This document shows, piece by piece, positions 40,846 through 48,587 of a stretch of 64,000 bases of DNA. Each line of letters starts with the position of its first letter. The first letter of the stretch is position 1. The stretch is from Bradyrhizobium rifense (GTDB lineage Bacteria; Pseudomonadota; Alphaproteobacteria; Rhizobiales; Xanthobacteraceae), in assembly GCF_008123425.1 (NCBI RefSeq), contig NZ_VSSS01000061.1, forward strand, positions 113,188-177,187, written 5' to 3'. The notes under the pieces were generated by a model, which saw only the letters and a list, made by a program, of their open reading frames with translations, was not told where the DNA came from and ran no database searches. The position numbers and the translations under genes are program-made.

Positions 40846-40871
40846 GCGACATGTTATGATTTAACGTTACA
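40846..40871. promoter_or_regulatory. EPS-locus bipartite motif, copy 2
   Basis: On the minus strand: TGTAACGTTA-N6-AACATGTCGC, 75 bases upstream of the minus-strand PstS-like gene. All 20 fixed bases are identical to the copy at 31453-31479; only the spacer differs (AATCAT against TGATACT). Its orientation relative to the gene is opposite to that copy, which suggests a symmetric binding site rather than a -35/-10 promoter. Confidence 0.55.
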
Positions 40872-41154
40872 TTTATGAAATTAACATTCGGCTTGTTGAT
40901 GATGTGATATCGCGCGCCGCGATGCGCGAGCTCGGTGCGCCTGGAACGCATTGAGCCGCAAGACGTATGCAGAGTTGTCGCCGCGCCGTTTCGCTCGAAC
41001 TCTTTGAGAGCAGCCTTGCGTCGTCGCGCAAGTTCGTGTCGCGTGCAGCCAATGAGACCAGGATCGTAGCCGTGGGCGCCGAGCCGATTCCGCCATTTGG
41101 CGCCTCGCGGCGCGCACGATATCATTCGTCACAAATCCTTCTCGCCTCCATCAT

Positions 41155-41293
41155 GAGAGCGTTGCGCTTCGATTGTTACAGACGCCGCCGGCCCTGCTGC
41201 GCAGGATTTGCGGCAGCAGCCATGACGCCCGCAGCGGGGCGCGCGCAAAGCCCGCGCGAAATCGAGCGCCAAACAGAGAAGGACATGCGATGA
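41155..41293 (+). CDS. Possible small secreted peptide
   Basis: A 45-codon frame from ATG 41155 with a basic N-terminus, an Ala-rich stretch (CAGFAAAAMTPAAGRAQ) that could be a weak signal peptide, and a short charged tail PREIERQTEKDMR. Its TGA overlaps the ATG of the next small ORF at 41290 (ATGA). No ribosome site is visible. It may be noise; reported because of the coupling pattern. Confidence 0.2.
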
Positions 41294-41382
41294 TCACGTG
41301 GCAGGAGGGACCTCCACCGTCATTCGATGATTGGGTGGAGATGCGGGAATTCTACCTGAGGCTACTCCGGCCGCGCAGATGA
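41290..41382 (+). CDS. Possible 30-residue protein
   Basis: ATG 41290 stands 7 bases after GAGAAGGA (41277-41283), a good ribosome site. The product MITWQEGPPPSFDDWVEMRE, then FYLRLLRPRR, has ordinary composition, unlike random GC-rich frames. No family is recognised. It lies in a large gap inside the EPS locus. Confidence 0.3.
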   Translation: MITWQEGPPPSFDDWVEMREFYLRLLRPRR

Positions 41383-41494
41383 ACGCTACGGCTGAGATGC
41401 AGGCTCAGCGTGGCCGCCGAGAAAGTTCCGGGCAGAGGACATCAATCGATGGCGCCGTGTCACTTCGCGCGAAGCACGAGGCGACATAAATTCG

Positions 41495-41522
41495 TGTAAT
41501 GGTATGTATCGTAACATAGTCG
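41495..41522. promoter_or_regulatory. EPS-locus bipartite motif, copy 3
   Basis: Plus strand TGTAATGGTA-N8-AACATAGTCG, ending 7 bases before the parvulin start codon and running into its ribosome site. The left half matches TGTAACGTTA at 8 of 10 bases. The right half matches AACATGTCG with one inserted base. Binding here would block the ribosome site region or the transcript start. Confidence 0.45.
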
Positions 41523-41529
41523 AGGAATT

Positions 41530-42474
41530 ATGATGGTTCTCAATCGTGACCGCCACCCGCTGTCGTCCGGATTGCCGGCCATGCCCGGCCGGACAATTGC
41601 GGCTCTCGTGATGGCCGCGTCCTTGTTCGCTGCGGGCGGACCGTGCCACGGCCAGGCCGCCGCAAGCGAAACCGTGATTGCCAAGGTCGACGAATTGGTG
41701 ATCGACCAGACCGAATACGATCTGGCACTGCAGGCCTTTGCCGGCGACATGCGCGGACTTGACGAGAAATCCCGCCACGATTTCCTCGTCCAGTATCTGA
41801 TCGACCTCAAGCTGATGGCGAGGGAGGCCCGCAAGGAGAACCTGGCGCTCGACGAGGCGGCCCTGCAGCGCAATTTCGATTTCCAGCGCAACAAGGCGCT
41901 GATGGAAAAATTGCTGGGCACCGTCGCTCAAGCGGCGATCACCGATCAGTCGGTTCGCGCGGCCTATGATCGGGCCGTCAAGGACGTGACGTCCGAGCCT
42001 GAGGTTCGCATGAAGTTCATGCACTTCAAGGTCGCCGACATCAAGGACGAGAACGCCGTCGCGGCCGTCGAAGCCAAGGCCAAGGAAGCGGTCGAGCGCG
42101 TCAAGAAGGGCGAAGATTTCGCCAAGGTCTCCGAGGAGATGACGGGCACGTCGGCTCCGGCCACGTTGATCGAAGCGAATTTCATGAACAAGCAGCAGAT
42201 GGGACGCGATCTCGCGCCGGTCGCCGCCGACCTCAACATCGGAGCGGTCTCCGCGCCGATCAAGACCGAGCTCGGCTGGGACGTCGTCAGGATCGAGGAC
42301 AAGCGGACGCGGACGCCGCCGGAATTTGGGGCCGTGCGCGACCGCTTCGTCGCGGTGGTCGGCCGGCAGGCTCAACTCGAGCTGATGGAAAAGCTGCGTG
42401 CCGCCGCAAAGATCGAGCGGTCCGCCAGTGCCCAACCATCCGAAGGCGAGCCGACCACGGCGGCGCAGAAGTGA
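41530..42474 (+). CDS. Periplasmic parvulin-type peptidyl-prolyl isomerase (EPS locus)
   Basis: A 314-residue exported protein; ATG 41530 or 41533, both served by GAGGA. Signal peptide: TIAALVMAASLFAAGGPCHG. A helical chaperone segment follows (about 48-150; VIAKVDELVIDQTEYDLALQ, FLVQYLIDLKLMAREA). The parvulin-like domain is at about 155-265 (VRMKFMHFKVADIKDE, LGWDVVRIEDKR). The usual loop GGDLGW is degenerate, so catalysis may be weak and the chaperone role dominant. It is the second SurA/PpiC-like gene in this window, with the same plan as the one at 13167. It is the first of a plus-strand EPS run and is followed by a hairpin at 42533. Confidence 0.82.
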   Translation: MMVLNRDRHPLSSGLPAMPGRTIAALVMAASLFAAGGPCHGQAAASETVIAKVDELVIDQTEYDLALQAFAGDMRGLDEKSRHDFLVQYLIDLKLMAREARKENLALDEAALQRNFDFQRNKALMEKLLGTVAQAAITDQSVRAAYDRAVKDVTSEPEVRMKFMHFKVADIKDENAVAAVEAKAKEAVERVKKGEDFAKVSEEMTGTSAPATLIEANFMNKQQMGRDLAPVAADLNIGAVSAPIKTELGWDVVRIEDKRTRTPPEFGAVRDRFVAVVGRQAQLELMEKLRAAAKIERSASAQPSEGEPTTAAQK

Positions 42475-42532
42475 GGGCCTTGCCAGGCTCGACGCCGGCG
42501 CTGCGCCGCAGCGAACGGGGTGAGTAAGTGTC

Positions 42533-42558
42533 ACGGCCTTCCGGCGATGGAAGGCCGT
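42533..42558 (+). terminator. Hairpin after the EPS parvulin gene
   Basis: Perfect 10-base stem ACGGCCTTCC / GGAAGGCCGT with a 6-base loop, 58 bases after the parvulin stop. No T-run follows. It shows that the flippase frame should not be started as far upstream as it is open. It may attenuate transcription between the two genes. Confidence 0.5.
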
Positions 42559-42653
42559 CATCCCCGGATGAACGGAGGCTTGATCGACGGCGGGCTGGGC
42601 ATTGCATGGACCGCGCCGGCGATTGTGACGGACTGTGGATGCCGAACTCCGGC

Positions 42654-43976
42654 ATGCACGATCGATTGTTGAGCACGATGCCCGAACACGAATCCTCCGC
42701 AAGGCGCCCGTTCTCGACGATCGCCAATATCGGGCTTCTGCTCGGCGGCTTCGGGTTCGGACAAGGCTCGATCTTCGTCGCCCAGACCTGGCTCGTCGCA
42801 GCCGGCGATTACCATTTCCTGGCTGCCTTCGGCACACATTTTCTGTTTGCCGTGCTCGGGACCTTCCTCGTCGATGCCGGTTCGATCACCACGCTGGCGC
42901 GGCACGCGGCGGCGTCTCCGCGCGATCCGGCGTCGCAGCAGCGGCTTTGGCAGTTGTTCTGGAATACGGCGACGTTCCGCCTGGCCACGGCCGTGATCCT
43001 GATCGTCGCGACGATCGTCTATGCATTTTCTCCCATGGCGGACGGATTTTCGCGTTCCTATGCGCTGCTCGTGGCGCCGGCCTTTCTGTTCTTCGCAGGC
43101 AACGCCGCCGGGCTGCTGGATGGACTGAAGTTCAGCGGCATCAGCGGGATCTGTGGCGCGCTGCCATATGCGTCGTCGGCGTTCGCCTTGGTGCTGGCCC
43201 GCCATCAGTCGCCTGAAGTTGCCGGCGCCATTCTCGGCACCGCCTTCTCGGCGGGAAGCCTGCTCGCGATTGCGGCGCATTGGATCGTGCTGGCCAAACT
43301 GGGTTGGCAGCCCCGGCGGGGGACTGTGACAGTGCGCGGCCTGCTCGTCGCTGCGCGCGAAGGAGGGGCTATGCTTGGCGTCATGCTGCCGGGACAGCTC
43401 TATGGCCGGGCGCAAATGCTGCTGAGCGCGGCCTATCTCGGTGCCGAGACAACCGCTCTCTTCATCTATGTCAAACAGATCGTCTCCGGCGTCATCCAGG
43501 TCATTGCATTCGTTCAACGGGTCGAATTCCCGACGCTGGTCAGGCGGTTGTCGACGCCGCATGGGGGACTGTTCCGGACCATCGTCAGTGCCCAAAAACT
43601 GGTGGCTGCGGCCGGTATCCTCGCAACCTTGATTGTATTGGCGGCCGGCTTGGCGGTGGCCTCTTGGCCGGAAAGCCGGTTTGGCGCGGTCGCGCCGCTT
43701 CTGAGTGCGTTTTCCTCGACCATTCTGGCAATGACGGCGCTGCTGCTGGTAGCCCAGTCTCTTGCCGCGACCGGCGCCTATGAGGGTTTGGCGATCGACA
43801 ATATCGTATTCAATGCGATGGGCTTGGCGGCCGGCTTCCTGTTCCTGAGCAGATTTGGCGTGTTCGCCTTCCTGGCGGGAGATCTGTTTTCGATCACAAG
43901 CGGCTTTCTGCTGATGGCACTCCGCCTCGGCAGGTTGAGGCAGGCCGATTTGCCGGCGGTAGGGCAGCAGCCGTGA
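42654..43976 (+). CDS. Wzx-like polysaccharide flippase
   Basis: About 440 residues from ATG 42654 (ATG 42678 is equally possible; neither has a strong ribosome site). It is almost entirely hydrophobic, with about 12 predicted membrane helices (for example ILIVATIVYAFSPMADGFS and LLVAPAFLFFAGNAAGLLDG). The layout resembles MATE/MOP-family lipid-linked oligosaccharide exporters such as Wzx. It would move the undecaprenyl-linked repeat unit across the inner membrane. The end overlaps the GTG of the polymerase gene (GTGA), giving a flippase-polymerase pair, which strengthens both assignments. Sequence in this family is poorly conserved, so the call relies on topology and context. Confidence 0.78.
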   Translation: MHDRLLSTMPEHESSARRPFSTIANIGLLLGGFGFGQGSIFVAQTWLVAAGDYHFLAAFGTHFLFAVLGTFLVDAGSITTLARHAAASPRDPASQQRLWQLFWNTATFRLATAVILIVATIVYAFSPMADGFSRSYALLVAPAFLFFAGNAAGLLDGLKFSGISGICGALPYASSAFALVLARHQSPEVAGAILGTAFSAGSLLAIAAHWIVLAKLGWQPRRGTVTVRGLLVAAREGGAMLGVMLPGQLYGRAQMLLSAAYLGAETTALFIYVKQIVSGVIQVIAFVQRVEFPTLVRRLSTPHGGLFRTIVSAQKLVAAAGILATLIVLAAGLAVASWPESRFGAVAPLLSAFSSTILAMTALLLVAQSLAATGAYEGLAIDNIVFNAMGLAAGFLFLSRFGVFAFLAGDLFSITSGFLLMALRLGRLRQADLPAVGQQP

Positions 43977-45385
43977 GCGTCGCAGCCGATATCCGATTGC
44001 GCGACAGCGCCCACGCACTTTCGGAACCCGTGGGATACCGGCTCTTCACCGCGAGGTCTGCAAGGCTCACATTCTTCATCGGTTACTACATCTTGAACGT
44101 GCTGTTCGCGGCCGACACGTTCGTCGCCGCCCTGACGTTTCCCTCGTTCCTGCTGTGCTGCTTCAACGTCTCGCGGATAGCGGGCGCCTATGCGACCGTC
44201 GAGGACATGCTCTGGCTGCTGATGTACGTGTTCTTCGTCATCGCACCCTGTCAGACCCTCAGTTTCGGGCATTTCGAGAACGAAGGGCCGGTCAGCGGGT
44301 TCTTCTTCACCAATTCGGAGATCGCGACCGCGTCCGCTATTATCTTCATCTTCCTCCTGTTTGCGACCGTTACGACTGTTCTGGTCAGGCGGCTCGTCCC
44401 GACAGCGGCGCCTGTGCAATACCGGTTGAAGGACTCTGCGCTGCCTGTCCTGCTCGCGCTGAGCGTCATTGCCTTCAGTGTGTTCGTCGTATTCCAGGGC
44501 GGCCTCGGCAATGTGCTGGCGGATCGATATTCGAAAGAAGTGTCCGATGATGCCGCAGCAGGAATTCTCGCGACCTCCGCGCTCGCACTCGAGATGGTCG
44601 CCGGTCTCCTGATCTGCGTCTATCTGAAGTGCATGCCGTACCGGACAAGCACGGGCCGGGCCGTGGTCATAATTTCGTCCGTCGTCGCATTCGGCTTGCT
44701 GCTGGTTGCCCAAAATCCGTTCAACACGGCCCGTTTCTACTTCATCATTACCTGGCTGCCGATCATTCTCGTTCTCATTTCCGGCAAAGTCGGCATCAAG
44801 ACGTTCTATCTGAGCGTATTGATCGGGCTCATCGTCGTTATGCCCATGCTGAACCTGACGACCCGATCCGGCGCTTCCCTGGCCGAAGCCGCTGAAACCG
44901 TCGACGTGTCGAGCGTGCTCACGATTCCCGGGCTCGATGTGCTGGACATGCTGGTCTACGAGCTGCGCTATCTGGAGCTGTCGGACTTCTTCTGGGGAAC
45001 GAAGACGCTCGGTATCCTTTTCTTTTTCGTTCCGCGCGGCCTGTGGTCGGGAAAGGAAACGGTTCTGGCCAGCGATATGGGTGTTGTGCTGGCCGACCTC
45101 GGAATCGCGGGGACACCGAACCTGTCCGGCTTTGTCGCCGGAGATTTCTACGCCGATCTGGGCATGGCGGGTGTCGCGATCGGCGCGGTCGCGATCTCCT
45201 TTCTGCTGACGTTTTTTGGCAGCAAGCGCGCGGTCCTGGTGCACGGGATGGATTTGCGCGCCTTCATCTTCATGGCCTCGGTCCCGATTCTCGTTCGCGG
45301 GTCGCTCGGATCCGTGATCGCATTGACCTTCGTCGAGATGATTGCGCTGGCGGTCCTGACTCGCGTCTTGTGCCGGCGAGCCTGA
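43973..45385 (+). CDS. Wzy-like EPS polymerase (O-antigen ligase/polymerase type)
   Basis: A 470-residue membrane protein from GTG 43973, coupled to the flippase by a 4-base overlap. About 10-12 helices are visible (IIFIFLLFATVTTVLVRRLV, VVIISSVVAFGLLLVAQNPF, ITWLPIILVLISGKVG). A large hydrophilic loop near 290-360 contains SKEV-like charged patches and FFVPRGLWSGKETVLASDMG. This topology and the neighbours fit the polymerase that joins repeat units at the periplasmic face. An Arg-Gly-Leu-Trp-Ser-Gly-Lys segment in such a loop is common in oligosaccharide repeat-unit polymerases. Confidence 0.78.
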   Translation: MSVAADIRLRDSAHALSEPVGYRLFTARSARLTFFIGYYILNVLFAADTFVAALTFPSFLLCCFNVSRIAGAYATVEDMLWLLMYVFFVIAPCQTLSFGHFENEGPVSGFFFTNSEIATASAIIFIFLLFATVTTVLVRRLVPTAAPVQYRLKDSALPVLLALSVIAFSVFVVFQGGLGNVLADRYSKEVSDDAAAGILATSALALEMVAGLLICVYLKCMPYRTSTGRAVVIISSVVAFGLLLVAQNPFNTARFYFIITWLPIILVLISGKVGIKTFYLSVLIGLIVVMPMLNLTTRSGASLAEAAETVDVSSVLTIPGLDVLDMLVYELRYLELSDFFWGTKTLGILFFFVPRGLWSGKETVLASDMGVVLADLGIAGTPNLSGFVAGDFYADLGMAGVAIGAVAISFLLTFFGSKRAVLVHGMDLRAFIFMASVPILVRGSLGSVIALTFVEMIALAVLTRVLCRRA

Positions 45386-45411
45386 CCGATCCCGCGGGAA
45401 ACGGGACGCCA

Positions 45412-45462
45412 AGTCTCGATCAATTGGAAGTCTCGATCAATTGGAGGTCTCGATCGATCGGG
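45412..45462 (+). repeat. Short tandem repeat, 17 bp x 3
   Basis: Two identical 17-base units AGTCTCGATCAATTGGA (45412-45428 and 45429-45445) are followed by a third unit matching at 13 of 17 positions (45446-45462). It lies just after the polymerase stop. Further on, the AT-rich elements TGTTATCATA (45499-45508) and ATTATGATAGG (45521-45531) precede the methyltransferase gene and resemble half-sites of the EPS-locus motif. Confidence 0.75.
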
Positions 45463-45642
45463 CGGGCATGGTCTCCAGGACGGTGCCTGTATGAGAGATG
45501 TTATCATATCGGGTTGCGGAATTATGATAGGAAACCAAGCCAAGTAACTTCTGTCATGTCCGCCGGGTAAGCGTAAACCATGGTTGTCCCCAGTCGATCT
45601 GTTGCTGCGACGGGCGTGGCCGTAACAAGACAGGAGGCTTCC

Positions 45643-46272
45643 ATGGAGCAGATTGAATCGATCTCCGGATATGCGTACGAAGACGCGGAGCTGAATGACT
45701 CGCACAACATTCTCGTCCCGTGCCTTTTTGCCATCCTCAAATCACGCGGTGCGGCGAAAGGCTCCCGTGTGATGGATCTCGGATGCGGTAACGGCGCTAT
45801 CGCCGAATTGCTCCATCGCGATGGTTTCGCGGTCGTCGGCGTCGATCCCTCGGAATCCGGCGTCCGCCAGGCCAAGATCAAGTATCCGCATCTCCAGATC
45901 GATCGGGGATCGGCCTACGATCCCGTCGCGGAAAAATATGGAAAGTTCGACTTCGTCGTCAGCCTGGAGGTCGTGGAACACCTGTATAATCCGCGCAAAT
46001 ACGCGGCCGCCGTCTACAGCCTGCTTGCGCCGGGCGGGACTGCGATCATCAGCACGCCCTATCACGGCTACTGGAAGAACGTCACGCTCGCCATCTCGGG
46101 CAAGATGGATAATCATTTCACCGCGCTATGGGACCATGGGCACATCAAGTTCTGGTCGTACAAGACGCTTCGCTTGTTGCTGGAAGAAGCCGGGTTTCGC
46201 GACATCGAGTTCCATCGTGTCGGGCGGATTCCTCCCTTGGCCAAATCGATGCTGGCCGTTGCCCGGAAATAG
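45643..46272 (+). CDS. SAM-dependent methyltransferase (UbiG-like fold)
   Basis: 209 residues from ATG 45643, placed after a near-perfect AGGAGG (45633-45638); upstream starts lack such a site. Class I methyltransferase motifs: VMDLGCGNGAIAELLHRDG (about 45-63), VVGVDPSESGVRQAK, FDFVVSLEVVEHLYNPRKYA and the post-core GTAIISTPYHGYWKN. It most resembles UbiG/COQ3-like small-molecule or sugar methyltransferases. It would methylate an EPS sugar or precursor, the second methylase in this locus. It is followed 43 bases later by the beta-helix gene. Confidence 0.85.
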   Translation: MEQIESISGYAYEDAELNDSHNILVPCLFAILKSRGAAKGSRVMDLGCGNGAIAELLHRDGFAVVGVDPSESGVRQAKIKYPHLQIDRGSAYDPVAEKYGKFDFVVSLEVVEHLYNPRKYAAAVYSLLAPGGTAIISTPYHGYWKNVTLAISGKMDNHFTALWDHGHIKFWSYKTLRLLLEEAGFRDIEFHRVGRIPPLAKSMLAVARK

Positions 46273-46315
46273 CGTGCAGGCAACGAGGCTGAGCCCACAT
46301 CGGGAACGCAATTGC

Positions 46316-48508
46316 ATGGTTCGGACGGCCTCAATCGCGCTCGCGCTAATTGCATTTACCGTCGTGAGCGCCTCCGCGGAGCCGAGCATCTTCTGGTCCA
46401 GCGATCCCGTCGGTCCCGATGAGACGGTGATCGTCACAGGCGACCATCTTGATACCGTCACCGCGATCAATATCGATCGCGTTCCCGACGGCGCCTCGAA
46501 TGCGAAGCCGGCTGCGACACAGAGTGTCGAACTGCTCCAGCAGAACGCGCAGTCGGTGAAGTTCATCACACCCAGGGATCTTGCCGCCGGAATCTATCGC
46601 TTCACGCTGGTGTACCCGCAGGGCACGATGTCGAAGCGCCTCAACTTGCCGACGGTTTACTGGTCCCAGACCGCGCGCGGCGACACGGTATCGCCCGGCG
46701 GTACGATACAGGTATTTGGGCGCAATATCGTGCGTCGCTCAGCCGCGGCGAGGCTGGTGCTGGTGCCGGAAGCCGCTGGCCAGCCGGTCGCGCTGCCAGC
46801 CGCCAGCGGCGATCTCTGGCGCGGGAGCTTTCGCGTTCCTGATACGCTGCCGCTCGGCGATTATCGCCTGCGGCTTTCCAATGGCGATGGCGGCGACGAT
46901 GAATTCGTCGATGCGGGACGCATTCATGTCGTCGTCGTGGCTGCGGAGAACGGCCGAACCTTCAACGTGCGTGACTACGGTGCAATCGGCGACGGCGCCG
47001 TCAACAGCGCCTTTGCCATTAGGGCCGCGGTCGACGCGGCCCAGCAGAGTGGCGGCGGCACCGTCTATCTTCCGCGCGGCCGCTACCTCATGACCGGAAC
47101 GCTGATGCTGCCGCCCGGCGTCAGCTTGAGGGGCGAGCGCACCGATATCGTCAATCTGGTCTGGCAGGATGCGGAGAACCCGCCGGAAGCTCTCATCGCC
47201 GGGACCACGAATTTCGCCATCGAGGATCTCACGATCTACGCGTCCCGGCACGGTCCCATCGTCACGGGAGGGTTTCTGAAGGACCAGCCGCTGCCGAATG
47301 CGTCTGACATCGCGATCCGGCGCGTGCGGGTCCGGGCGTCGGCGTTTCGCGGTCACTTGACCCCGCTCCAGACCTATCAGCGCATGTTCTATCTGGAACA
47401 GCATTATGGCCAGTACCTTGATACGATCCGGTTGACCGGCGATCGCCTGACCGTATCCGATTGCGACCTGGTCGGATCGGGCAGGGCACTGTTTCTTCTC
47501 AAAGCGACCAACGCCGTCGTCTCCGGCAATGTGCTCAACAACGGCCGGTTCGGCTGGTACTCGATCACCGGGGCGAACCGGGTCATCTTCGAGAACAACA
47601 TCGTTGCCGCTGCCGACCTTCAGGGCACCGGCGGCACGGTCAACAATCTCTGGACTGACGTCACCGGCTCCGAGAACGTGATCTTCGCCCACAATACGTT
47701 CAAGTCGATGTACGGCTGGGATCGTGAGGCGGTGGGGACTGACGGCGGCGGCGGCTTCTATTTCGGTCCGGTCTCGAGTCTCGCGCCGGATCGTCTATCG
47801 CTGCCGGGGCCTGCGAACGAGCAAATCATCGCAACGACCTGGGTCGGTGCCATCGTGATGGTCGCGGACGGGCTTGGGGCCGGCCAGTTCGCGCGCGTGG
47901 CCCGGTTCGATCCCGCCGGCGACGACAAGCCGATGTCGGTCTCGCTCGACCGCAAGCTGGCAGTGAACCTCGACGCGACGTCGGTGGTCACGATCGTCCA
48001 GATGCACCAGAACTATTTGGTCGTCGACAACACGTTCGAAGACACAGGCGTCGCGGCGGTATTCTATGGCACCGGCTTGAACCACGTGCTCGCCGGGAAC
48101 GTGTCGGTGCGAACCGGCGGTTTCTTCGCGCGCGGGATGTTCTACCACCATTTCCAGCCGAGCTGGCAGATCCAGATCCTCAACAACCGCATCACCGAGG
48201 GCAATGCCTACCAGGCTGGTCCTGATCGGACCACCGCGTCCGGCGAGGCCCTGATCGCGGTTCAGGCCGTTCGCCCGGCGGGCTTGATGAAGCAGCCACC
48301 CCTCGTCCGCGGTGTGATCGTGCGCGGTAACCGGATGGATGAAGACTCTCATATCGAGATCAGCGGCGTATCGCCGGTGTTCCCGGGCGTCCGTGACGTC
48401 GTCGTGGAGGATAATGTCATCGGGGCGTCGCGTGTGGGGCTGGTGATCGACCGCGGGGTCCAGCTGACGACCGAACGGCGCAACACCGTCAATCGCATTC
48501 CGAGATAG
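46316..48508 (+). CDS. Secreted right-handed beta-helix protein (pectate lyase 3-like)
   Basis: 730 residues from ATG 46316; upstream the frame is open only as a shadow of the methyltransferase. Signal peptide: SIALALIAFTVVSASA. Residues about 20-210 form two beta-sandwich IPT-like segments (SSDPVGPDETVIVTGDHLD, then GDTVSPGGTIQVFGRNI). From about 218 a pectate-lyase-3/GH55-type helix begins with the standard FNVRDYGAIGDGAVNSAFAI and GGGTVYLPRGRYLMTG. It continues in repeated strand-turn units (VVSGNVLNNGRFGWYSITGA, VIFENNIVAAADL). Such proteins cleave or bind polysaccharide in the periplasm or outside. It may trim the polymer or set its length. Confidence 0.82.
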   Translation: MVRTASIALALIAFTVVSASAEPSIFWSSDPVGPDETVIVTGDHLDTVTAINIDRVPDGASNAKPAATQSVELLQQNAQSVKFITPRDLAAGIYRFTLVYPQGTMSKRLNLPTVYWSQTARGDTVSPGGTIQVFGRNIVRRSAAARLVLVPEAAGQPVALPAASGDLWRGSFRVPDTLPLGDYRLRLSNGDGGDDEFVDAGRIHVVVVAAENGRTFNVRDYGAIGDGAVNSAFAIRAAVDAAQQSGGGTVYLPRGRYLMTGTLMLPPGVSLRGERTDIVNLVWQDAENPPEALIAGTTNFAIEDLTIYASRHGPIVTGGFLKDQPLPNASDIAIRRVRVRASAFRGHLTPLQTYQRMFYLEQHYGQYLDTIRLTGDRLTVSDCDLVGSGRALFLLKATNAVVSGNVLNNGRFGWYSITGANRVIFENNIVAAADLQGTGGTVNNLWTDVTGSENVIFAHNTFKSMYGWDREAVGTDGGGGFYFGPVSSLAPDRLSLPGPANEQIIATTWVGAIVMVADGLGAGQFARVARFDPAGDDKPMSVSLDRKLAVNLDATSVVTIVQMHQNYLVVDNTFEDTGVAAVFYGTGLNHVLAGNVSVRTGGFFARGMFYHHFQPSWQIQILNNRITEGNAYQAGPDRTTASGEALIAVQAVRPAGLMKQPPLVRGVIVRGNRMDEDSHIEISGVSPVFPGVRDVVVEDNVIGASRVGLVIDRGVQLTTERRNTVNRIPR

Positions 48509-48587
48509 CGTTCAGGCTAGGCCGCCGCCGTGGCACGTTCGAGCTCGCAACCTCTCTTGCGCAAGAAGGCGCGCTCAGCACCGCAAG

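Larger units (their letters stand above)
40872..41494. other. Long intergenic region between PstS-like and parvulin genes
   Basis: About 620 bases with no secure gene. The left part is AT-rich and belongs to the PstS-like promoter. Two tiny overlapping ORFs near 41155-41382 are described separately. The rest shows no hairpin, repeat or RNA signature that I can support. Confidence 0.3.

Noticed and set aside
41530..42474. EPS parvulin considered as a lone SurA of the outer-membrane pathway
   Set aside because: It lies inside the EPS locus, not beside lptD/pdxA/ksgA, and has a degenerate isomerase loop.
42528..42653. Upstream extension of the flippase frame
   Set aside because: It runs through a perfect hairpin at 42533-42558 and has no membrane segment.
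45821..46315. Upstream part of the frame of the beta-helix gene
   Set aside because: It overlaps the methyltransferase in another frame; the signal peptide begins at 46316.
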